Part shown: one piece after another, positions 20,902-24,982 of the stretch
Numbering within the stretch: position 1 is the stretch's first letter
Layout: every line of letters starts with the position of its first letter
Source of the DNA: JAVXNW01 sp036645575
GTDB lineage: Bacteria; Bacillota; Clostridia; Christensenellales; Aristaeellaceae
Length of the DNA: 24,982 bases
Reading direction: 5' to 3'
Assembly (NCBI GenBank): GCA_036645575.1
Contig: JAVXNW010000031.1
Span: 1-24,982 of the forward strand
Made by a program: the position numbers and the translations under genes
Notes under the pieces: generated by a model
Database searches by the model: none
Seen by the model: the letters and a program-made list of their open reading frames with translations, nothing else
What the model was told of the DNA's origin: nothing

Positions 20902-21434
20902 ATCTGCGCCCCCATCCCGCGCAACTGCGCCGCAAACTCCCCAAATCGATCGGGTGGGAGCAGCGCCAATTGCTGAATCCCAAACGCCTGCATCAACTGG
21001 AGCACCTGCGGACGCATCCCCTTGTCCGCTACCACAGACGCCGCGCGCATGATCTCCTCGATCTTGTAGCTCGGCGCCACCGTCGGAACCAGCTGTGCCC
21101 CCAGTGTGGCTTCGGGTGCACCCACGGTCACGGGCACCGGTCCCTGCCTCTGAGCATCTGTCGGAACTTGCACCGGCACCGGTACAGGCGCCGTCGGAAT
21201 CTGACCCCGCGTCGGCACGGTGGCCGTGGGCGCTTGTAATGGAAGCCCTTGCCCCCGCGCCGGTACGCCTGTCTTGCACGTCTGCGCGGACTCGCTCAGC
21301 TGCACAGGCGCGCCCGTCGGGATGCCCGGCGCCGCCTGTGCAGACACGAGTGCCGCCAACTGTTCCGCCGCAAACCGCAGCGCCGCCGCCAATTCACCAA
21401 TCACCGGAGCATCCAGCTTCAAGTTGATTTCCAT
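20898..21434 (-). CDS. Conserved phage early protein, A/P/V-rich linker
   Basis: 178 residues from ATG 21434, six bases after AGGAGGT. The N-terminus (MEINLKLDAPVIGELAAALRF) and C-terminus (IMRAASVVADKGMRPQVLQL, FGIQQLALLPPDRFGEFAAQ and LRGMGAQI) are two small helical modules. They are joined by a disordered Pro/Val/Thr/Ala-rich linker (about residues 35-120). Proteins with this layout commonly precede DUF2800 in prophages of gut Clostridia, but their function is unknown. The bipartite form with a flexible linker suggests an adaptor that binds two partners; that is inference. Confidence 0.8.
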   Translation of the reverse strand: MEINLKLDAPVIGELAAALRFAAEQLAALVSAQAAPGIPTGAPVQLSESAQTCKTGVPARGQGLPLQAPTATVPTRGQIPTAPVPVPVQVPTDAQRQGPVPVTVGAPEATLGAQLVPTVAPSYKIEEIMRAASVVADKGMRPQVLQLMQAFGIQQLALLPPDRFGEFAAQLRGMGAQI

Positions 21435-21542
21435 GTCCTTACCTCCTATTGTGTTTCTCCGTTCCCGCTTATTCATCTGTCCGCAACCTCGCATCAGCGC
21501 GCGTCCTGCTTTTTTCCGGGTCGGCTTGCCATTTGGTCGGGT

Positions 21543-22166
21543 TCAGGAGGTAATTTCCTTGCCTTCTGAGTCCTGCCCTCCCGACTTGTCCTCTCCGTCC
21601 TCAACAGACACCAGAGTGTCATATTGCAGACTGCAAATAGGGCGCACGCCGATGTTGCCGTAGAAAGCGTTGAAGACGCCAAGCGCGCCCGAATAGAAGA
21701 CGCCGCGCACGTAATTCCCATCGTCATCCGCTCCACTTTTGGTTGACCACGGCGTACACGTCCACCACCCTTCCTTCACGGGCGGAATGTTGCGCCTGTA
21801 CGCGCGGTAATTTTTGCAGGTAATAAGTCCAATCTTGACCTGGTCTAAATCATAATCACGCAGGCCGTCATCGCTGGTCAGGTCAAGGACCAAATCGTCA
21901 AACTTGCTCATGTCCGCGCCGTGGTCAACTAGATGATCGATAAATTTCCCATTCAGCCACGCCCGCAGGCCGGAATTTGTAAAGTCGTTTAGCCCGCCAT
22001 CGTCAAAGGCTCGTTTTTCCACGACTCCCGCGCTGATGCACAGCGCGGTATCTACATCCTCTTCATCCCACGATTCAAATTCCGGGTAATCCAGCAACGC
22101 CCACTCGATCCCGCCATAGCTAAACAGGCTCCCGCACTCCAGATCCCGCAGCATCTTGGTTTTCAT
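21543..22166 (-). CDS. DUF6273-like phage protein (C-type-lectin-like fold suspected)
   Basis: 207 residues from ATG 22166 with GGAGGAA upstream. The order of motifs is typical of DUF6273: FSYGGIEWALLDY, LNDFTNSGLRAWLNGKFID, GLITCKNYRAYRRNIPPV, GWWTCTPWST, and the ending GVFYSGALGVFNAFYGNIGVRPICSL. The W-W-T-x-T-P-W-S-T and G-V-R-P-x-C-x-L pattern recalls the formylglycine-enzyme/C-type-lectin fold also used by variable proteins of diversity-generating retroelements. No reverse transcriptase or template repeat is in the window. A display or ligand-binding role is possible, but its place among early genes is unexplained. Confidence 0.72.
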   Translation of the reverse strand: MKTKMLRDLECGSLFSYGGIEWALLDYPEFESWDEEDVDTALCISAGVVEKRAFDDGGLNDFTNSGLRAWLNGKFIDHLVDHGADMSKFDDLVLDLTSDDGLRDYDLDQVKIGLITCKNYRAYRRNIPPVKEGWWTCTPWSTKSGADDDGNYVRGVFYSGALGVFNAFYGNIGVRPICSLQYDTLVSVEDGEDKSGGQDSEGKEITS

Positions 22167-22363
22167 TTCGTTTCCTCCTCCGCGCATTCGCCTAGCCACT
22201 CCTCAAATTCCGCAACCTCGCAGCTTCGCACCCAGTCCCACCGAGCGACCCACCCGATCACCACACCGGCCACGCACAACGCCGGCCCCGCCCACCCCGG
22301 CAGCGTTCCCCCGCGCAGCCACTGGCGCAGGCCATCAAGGGCGAGCAGCAGATACTCACACAT
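22163..22363 (-). CDS. Small single-pass membrane protein
   Basis: 66 residues from ATG 22363, eight bases after GGGGAG. It has an N-terminal amphipathic part (MCEYLLLALDGLRQWLRGG), one hydrophobic segment at about 25-40 (GPALCVAGVVIGWVA), then an acidic tail (EVAEFEEWLGECAEEETK). It overlaps the HTH gene upstream by 8 bases and the DUF6273-like gene downstream by 4 bases, so it is translated in the early operon. No family is recognised. Confidence 0.68.
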   Translation of the reverse strand: MCEYLLLALDGLRQWLRGGTLPGWAGPALCVAGVVIGWVARWDWVRSCEVAEFEEWLGECAEEETK

Positions 22364-22691
22364 AGAACCGGCTCCCCGTCTTTTCCATGTGCCGCGTGGC
22401 GCGCGCCTCGAAATCGAGCGTCTTCGGCGCGCACATGTACCGAACCAGTGATGTCGTGTCGATTCGCGCGCCATCGCAAACCGCCGTGATGCGGCCATCC
22501 TCGGCCATGCGCTTGATCGTCGCCGCGTTCTTGCCCGCGATCCGACCCGCCTCGGAAAACGCCACGGTCGCGCCATAGGCTCGGATCATGATCTCGCACA
22601 GCTCCCCAAATGTCAGTTGCGGCACCAGCACCTCCAGCGCGCACGGCGCGTCCTGCGGGGGCGGGGTTCGTTGGCTCTTGTAAAGCTCCAT
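22356..22691 (-). CDS. Helix-turn-helix (excisionase-like) phage protein
   Basis: 111 residues from ATG 22691, with AAGGAGGG six bases upstream. The centre (FSEAGRIAGKNAATIKRMAEDGRITAVCDGARIDTTSLVRYM) is a winged-helix pattern of the HTH_17/MerR-like excisionase type: recognition helix around KNAATIKRM and wing around GRITAV. The start is 2 bases after the XRE gene stop. It is probably a DNA-binding early regulator; whether it acts as excisionase cannot be told, as no integrase lies in the window. Confidence 0.72.
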   Translation of the reverse strand: MELYKSQRTPPPQDAPCALEVLVPQLTFGELCEIMIRAYGATVAFSEAGRIAGKNAATIKRMAEDGRITAVCDGARIDTTSLVRYMCAPKTLDFEARATRHMEKTGSRFYV

Positions 22692-22693
22692 GG

Positions 22694-22924
22694 TTAGCCC
22701 TCCTTATCCTCTTCATCCTCGGGCAGAGTAACGCCCGCAATCAGTTCTTCCAGGGTAATACCCAGTCCGCGCGCCAAGCGGAGGCAGTCATTCAGGGAAG
22801 GGTTGCCTCGTCCAGATTCCCAAAAGTTGATGTTCCGACAGTTCACACCAGAGCGCCGAGAGAGTTCCAATTGGCTGATCCCGGCATCAAAACGATGGTT
22901 GCGGATGGCCTGGTGAATGGTCAT
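22694..22924 (-). CDS. XRE-family (Cro/cI-like) regulator, first gene of the early operon
   Basis: 76 residues from ATG 22924, nine bases after AAGGAGGT. Residues 3-62 are a complete HTH_3 domain: IHQAIRNHRFDAGISQLELS, RRSGVNCRNINFWESGRGNP, then SLNDCLRLARGLGITLEELI. The C-terminus is short and acidic with no dimerisation or cleavage domain, so Cro-like behaviour is more likely than a LexA-type repressor. It heads the leftward early genes and faces the rightward promoter at 22988-23016, the expected layout of a phage switch. No leftward promoter could be recognised. Confidence 0.88.
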   Translation of the reverse strand: MTIHQAIRNHRFDAGISQLELSRRSGVNCRNINFWESGRGNPSLNDCLRLARGLGITLEELIAGVTLPEDEEDKEG

Positions 22925-22987
22925 TGGGGTATTACCTCCTTGATGAAAAAGGTCGTGTAAAATCGTTCATAGAATCTACTTGTTGTG

Positions 22988-23016
22988 TTGACTTTGGCAG
23001 TTGTCTACTATATAAT
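22988..23016 (+). promoter_or_regulatory. Strong rightward sigma-A promoter in the phage control region
   Basis: TTGACT (22988-22993), 17 bases, TATAAT (23011-23016). GTTGAC and GTTGTC half-sites lie within it, and GCAG-CTA-CTGC (23025-23035) is a small palindrome at the probable start of transcription; both are possible operator elements for the XRE protein. It drives the 34-codon gene at 23068. Confidence 0.75.
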
Positions 23017-23067
23017 GTGGTTTAGCAGCTACTGCACGTTGCCACTAAAGAGGAAGGAAGTGAACGT

Positions 23068-23172
23068 ATGTCCAGAAAAAAACAATGGGTTTCACCACGC
23101 CCCGATGGGAGGATACGGAGCAAGGATAGTTACGGTAACGATCCGTGCCCACCTGTTGATACAGAGCACTGA
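23068..23172 (+). CDS. 34-residue protein resembling a truncated DUF2188 protein
   Basis: ATG 23068 follows AGGAAGG (23051-23057) and the promoter at 22988. The peptide begins MSRKKQWVSPRPDGRIRSKD and ends in PVDTEH. The start K-K-Q-W-V-x-P-R-x-D-G resembles DUF2188 proteins, which are normally about twice as long, so this may be a truncated form. Its last 43 bases are antisense to the gene at 23130-23492, and a hairpin lies 36 bases after the stop. It could be a functional micro-protein or only part of a short regulatory RNA. Confidence 0.5.
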   Translation: MSRKKQWVSPRPDGRIRSKDSYGNDPCPPVDTEH

Positions 23173-23492
23173 GTATCACGCGGCTTCAACCTGACGACTA
23201 TCCGGTCACTTGCCGTAGTTACCGCATCATCTGTAATTACGGCAAGTTCTTTACCCGCTCTAACGTCCTCGACGATAAGCCGTTCATACTCACCGGATAG
23301 GATGTTGTTCCCTTCCGTTTGTGCCAAGCGCCCCCCAATGTTCCGCAGCTGTGCCTCGTATAGCATCTTCACGTGTACATGCACCAACGCCGTGCGCGTA
23401 TCGCCGGCCGATTCTGCACAAGCCGCGAGCATCTCGCGCTCCGCGATCTTGTCCCGCAATTCCGCTGCTGTCGCCTCATAGATTGCCGCCAT
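23130..23492 (-). CDS. Phage protein of unknown function
   Basis: 120 residues from ATG 23492, eight bases after AGGAGGTG. The first 60 residues are helical (MAAIYEATAAELRDKIAERE, then LVHVHVKMLYEAQLRNI) and could form a helical hairpin. They are followed by EGNNILSGEYERLIVEDVRAGKELAV and a short beta part ending RIVVRLKPR. The last 15 or so residues (DTQCSVSTGGHGSLP) are low in structure and lie antisense to the rightward 34-codon gene, so they may be a late extension. The frame also contains the 15-base inverted repeat at 23208-23247. No family is recognised. Confidence 0.65.
   Translation of the reverse strand: MAAIYEATAAELRDKIAEREMLAACAESAGDTRTALVHVHVKMLYEAQLRNIGGRLAQTEGNNILSGEYERLIVEDVRAGKELAVITDDAVTTASDRIVVRLKPRDTQCSVSTGGHGSLP
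23208..23252 (+). terminator. Hairpin ending the rightward transcript (terminator-like)
   Basis: ACTTGCCGTAGTTAC (23208-23222) pairs with GTAATTACGGCAAGT (23233-23247), 15 pairs with one G-U, 10-base loop, then TCTTT. The U-run is short. It would end the transcript from the 22988 promoter after about 230 bases. The dyad is inside the coding region of the - strand gene and could instead be an operator. Confidence 0.5.
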
Positions 23493-23528
23493 TAAGGTTA
23501 CACCTCCTGTTGTCTTGCCCACCCCGGC

Positions 23529-23741
23529 TCAATAGATGCTGTTGTTATAGTACGCTTCCGCCTCACCGACGGTCTTGCGCTCAAATTCTGCTTTGATTCG
23601 CCCGGTAATGCGCTTAATGTCCGCTTTTCCCATGCCCGTGCGTTCCATCGCCAGTATCGCGTACCCCAGACAAGCGGCGTTGCTCCACGCGTCCAGCATC
23701 CCCATAAGATCCTCTAGGCTAATGACTTTCACGTCTTCCAT
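23529..23741 (-). CDS. Small phage protein of unknown function
   Basis: 70 residues from ATG 23741, preceded by GGAAAGGGA. The protein is helical (VISLEDLMGMLDAWSNAACL, GYAILAMERTGMGKADIKRI and TGRIKAEFERKTVGEAEAYY). A C-terminal basic helix with KADIKRITGRIK could touch nucleic acid, but no motif is certain. The gap to the next - strand gene is 36 bases, so the two probably form an operon. It is divergent from the + gene at 23854, with the 112-base intergenic region holding the + promoter. Confidence 0.65.
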   Translation of the reverse strand: MEDVKVISLEDLMGMLDAWSNAACLGYAILAMERTGMGKADIKRITGRIKAEFERKTVGEAEAYYNNSIY

Positions 23742-23795
23742 GATTTTCCCTTTCCGGGGCGTCCTCTCGCCCCTGCGCGTCCCAGTCGGTTGTGC

Positions 23796-23825
23796 TTGTG
23801 TTACGTATGCGTTGCGTGGTATAAT
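23796..23825 (+). promoter_or_regulatory. Extended -10 promoter for the membrane-anchored protein gene
   Basis: TTGTGT (23796-23801), 18 bases, TATAAT (23820-23825) with TG one base upstream of the -10 box. The 11 bases TATAATGTGGT are the same as at the 22988 promoter. It is 28 bases before the start of the + gene. Confidence 0.65.
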
Positions 23826-23853
23826 GTGGTAAAAAGCAGAGGAGTGCGTATGT

Positions 23854-24471
23854 GTGAATGATACAGTCTTGGCCGCGCTGATCGGTGGTCTCGTTGCCTC
23901 CATCCCCAATTTAACGGCGGTAATTGTGGACTTGGTGAAATCTCGGCGCCAGCAGCGACATGACGAGAAACTGCGCTACTTCGACATGTACGCAGCGCCG
24001 CGCTTTAAAGCAATCGAAAACTATGCGCGTATACTGACCGACCACGTCTCTTGTCTCTATGACAACAGCGGAGATATAGAGAAGCTGTACATCGACGCCT
24101 ATGAGCAAGCGTGTCTATTTGTGTCGGAAGACACTCGAGAATTGATGAATGCCTCGCACGGGGTATTGATCCCGGTAATGGGGGGTGGGATCGTTCCTCG
24201 ATATGGGGATTCTCGACAGGCGCTCCGCTCCCCGGAATACAATGCTCTACTTGCCGCACTCCGTCGCGAACTTACAACGTCAATCGGATCAGAAGAACAA
24301 CCAAAGCGCCAGAACCAGAAGAACCATTCCAAATGTCATCTGCAAGCCATAGCGGATAAGGCTTCGAAGTGGATTGCTGTCAATCGTCTCAGAAAGGGAA
24401 CAGACGACCTCCGCGATCACAAAACCGAGGATGAAGCAAATAAATCCAGTAAAAAAAGCCCCGAGGTTTGA
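23854..24471 (+). CDS. Membrane-anchored protein of unknown function
   Basis: 205 residues from GTG 23854, nine bases after AGAGGAG; the ATG at 23850 runs into a stop after three codons. Residues 4-28 (TVLAALIGGLVASIPNLTAVIVDLV) form one membrane segment. A basic stop-transfer (KSRRQQRHDEKLR) and a helical cytoplasmic region (FDMYAAPRFKAIENYARILT, DIEKLYIDAYEQACLFV) follow. The last 60 residues (SEEQPKRQNQKNHS onward) are highly hydrophilic and low in complexity, and they are exactly antisense to the small membrane protein gene at 24289-24480. They are probably a non-conserved extension. The layout, an N-terminal anchor plus helices in a prophage control region, would suit a superinfection-exclusion protein, but this is a guess. 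Confidence 0.62.
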   Translation: MNDTVLAALIGGLVASIPNLTAVIVDLVKSRRQQRHDEKLRYFDMYAAPRFKAIENYARILTDHVSCLYDNSGDIEKLYIDAYEQACLFVSEDTRELMNASHGVLIPVMGGGIVPRYGDSRQALRSPEYNALLAALRRELTTSIGSEEQPKRQNQKNHSKCHLQAIADKASKWIAVNRLRKGTDDLRDHKTEDEANKSSKKSPEV

Positions 24472-24480
24472 GTCTGTCAC
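24289..24480 (-). CDS. Small two-pass membrane protein, antisense to the 23854 gene
   Basis: 63 residues from GTG 24480, about nine bases after AAAGGAGGTG (24497-24488), one of the strongest ribosome sites in the window; a GTG at 24489 lies within that site and is unlikely. Two membrane helices: GAFFTGFICFILGFVIAEVV and YGLQMTFGMVLLVLALWLFF, joined by a short loop with SLSETIDSNPLRSLIR. The charge pattern and ribosome site argue that this strand is coding even though the + gene covers 183 of the same bases. Size and topology are holin-like, but no lysis enzyme is nearby, so the role is open. Confidence 0.65.
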   Translation of the reverse strand: MTDSNLGAFFTGFICFILGFVIAEVVCSLSETIDSNPLRSLIRYGLQMTFGMVLLVLALWLFF

Positions 24481-24529
24481 CAAAGGCACCTCCTTTCAAT
24501 GCGCTTGCCCGATACCGCTGCTGAACTTT

Positions 24530-24682
24530 TTACAAGAGCGGTGATAGCTGAATCCAAAGTGCTGTGCCAATCGCTGCACCTACCACCCATAGCGTACACG
24601 TTCGAAACCAACCGTAGGAGAGCCTCGCGTAGCAAAAAATCCATAGAAGGGATAGCATAGCGTTGATCGTCTTTCCGCACAT
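24530..24682 (-). CDS. 50-residue membrane protein
   Basis: ATG 24682 lies seven bases after AAAGGAG, and the frame runs 50 codons to TAA at 24532-24530. The sequence is hydrophobic and rich in Trp, Leu and Cys: INAMLSLLWIFCYARLSYGW, then TCTLWVVGAAIGTALWIQLS. These could be two short membrane segments around a basic turn. A competing frame over the same bases (start GTG 24680) has no ribosome site at proper spacing and an unremarkable sequence. The gene is one of three small membrane protein genes in a row on this strand. Confidence 0.6.
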   Translation of the reverse strand: MCGKTINAMLSLLWIFCYARLSYGWFRTCTLWVVGAAIGTALWIQLSPLL

Positions 24683-24716
24683 GTCCGCATCTCCTTTATG
24701 AGAAACTTACCGCCCC

Positions 24717-24731
24717 CTACGCCGTTTGGTC
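24717..24731 (-). repeat. 15-base direct repeat, copy 1 (upstream of the 24682 gene)
   Basis: CTACGCCGTTTGGTC, identical to 24961-24975; on the - strand it reads GACCAAACGGCGTAG. It lies in the leader of the 50-residue membrane protein gene. A related GCCATTTGGTC is at 21528-21538. Confidence 0.75.
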
Positions 24732-24743
24732 TAGGCAGATTGG

Positions 24744-24944
24744 TTAACGCTTTCCCGTGATTTCTTTGATCATGCGCTCTGTCGCACGATCGATGATTTC
24801 GCGGGTTTTCTCTTCGCTGAGCAAATCGTTATGCTCTGTTGCGAGGTAATACAGAAGTCCCCTTACCGCTGCGTAGTATGCGACCCACTTACTCACAGCT
24901 AGAACCAGCAGAAGCAATAGGACGATTACCGGTATCCACATCAT
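24744..24944 (-). CDS. Small single-pass membrane protein
   Basis: 66 residues from ATG 24944 (or the adjacent ATG 24941), after AAAGGAGGAGG. Residues 3-18 (WIPVIVLLLLLVLAVS) form a very hydrophobic N-terminal anchor. A helical soluble part follows (YYAAVRGLLYYLATEHNDLL, then EKTREIIDRATERMIKEITG). This N-anchor plus charged helix is common among phage and mobile element micro-proteins, but none is recognised by name. A 15-base repeat precedes it and recurs after it. Confidence 0.65.
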   Translation of the reverse strand: MMWIPVIVLLLLLVLAVSKWVAYYAAVRGLLYYLATEHNDLLSEEKTREIIDRATERMIKEITGKR

Positions 24945-24960
24945 TAACCCCTCCTCCTTT

Positions 24961-24975
24961 CTACGCCGTTTGGTC
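24961..24975 (-). repeat. 15-base direct repeat, copy 2 (upstream of the 24944 gene)
   Basis: Identical to 24717-24731, again a few bases upstream of a strong ribosome site. The two copies bracket the 66-residue membrane protein gene, 244 bases apart start to start. Confidence 0.75.
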
Positions 24976-24982
24976 GGTTGCG

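Noticed and set aside
20902..21279. Upstream extension of the DUF2800 frame (T/G/A/D-rich)
   Set aside because: It lies in another frame over the A/P/V-rich gene and precedes the conserved MSAHALLSASAADRW start.
22925..23067. Leftward promoter for the early operon
   Set aside because: Candidates such as TATGAA near 22970 or TTATAT near 23012 lack a matching -35 element at any normal spacing, so none is annotated.
24477..24680. 67-codon - strand frame starting at GTG 24680
   Set aside because: The overlapping frame from ATG 24682 has correct ribosome spacing and a membrane protein pattern; this one has neither.
1..24982. Integrase, att sites, tRNA genes and lysis genes were looked for
   Set aside because: No tyrosine or serine recombinase motif, no tRNA-like cloverleaf, and no endolysin motif was found; the element's ends cannot be placed.

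Overview
The window is a GC-rich Bacillota (Clostridia-like, probably gut) chromosome segment dominated by a siphophage-type prophage. The evidence is the strong AGGAGG-type ribosome binding sites, sigma-A promoters, a Listeria phage A118/SPP1-like head-tail gene order, and the DUF2815/DUF2800/family A polymerase/VirE replication set that is typical of clostridial prophages. Host and family assignments come from reading the sequence only; no database search was run.

Left flank (1-1820, + strand): the 3' end of an ISAs1-type transposase with its terminal repeat, a small secreted protein gene with its own promoter and terminator, and an intact RelB/DinJ-YafQ type II toxin-antitoxin operon behind a perfect-consensus promoter.

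Prophage (1824 to about 23.7 kb, nearly all on the - strand, so transcription runs right to left). Early region: XRE regulator, HTH protein, small membrane protein, DUF6273-like protein, A/P/V-rich conserved phage protein, DUF2800 nuclease, DUF2815 ssDNA-binding-like protein with a Q/Y/P-rich tail, family A DNA polymerase, VirE-type primase-helicase, VRR-NUC nuclease, SNF2 helicase, a small protein, and an ArpU-like late regulator. A structured noncoding block with a candidate late promoter follows. Late region: small and large terminase, portal, minor head protein, CPCC protein, scaffold, major capsid, connector, three neck proteins, major tail protein, Gp15-like protein and a further tail-assembly protein. 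The late operon then stops 3 bp from the yafQ stop codon. There is no tape measure, tail tip, lysis or integrase gene in the window, so the element is either truncated at this junction or rearranged.

The most notable locus is 6835-8514. The minor head protein carries a C-terminal domain of about 100 residues resembling the BECR-fold (Barnase/EndoU/ColicinE5/RelE-like) RNase toxins. It overlaps a 61-aa CPCC zinc-ribbon gene, a candidate immunity protein, and an intrinsic terminator follows that gene inside the head operon. This looks like a toxin-immunity pair built into a phage capsid.

Right flank (about 22.9-25 kb): a control region holding a strong rightward promoter that seems to make a short RNA of about 230 nt (34-codon ORF plus hairpin) antisense to a - strand gene; a + strand membrane-anchored protein of unknown function; and a run of three small - strand membrane proteins, one of them antisense to the 3' end of the + gene. 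No tRNA, rRNA or CRISPR array is seen, and no gene-free stretch exceeds 300 bases.
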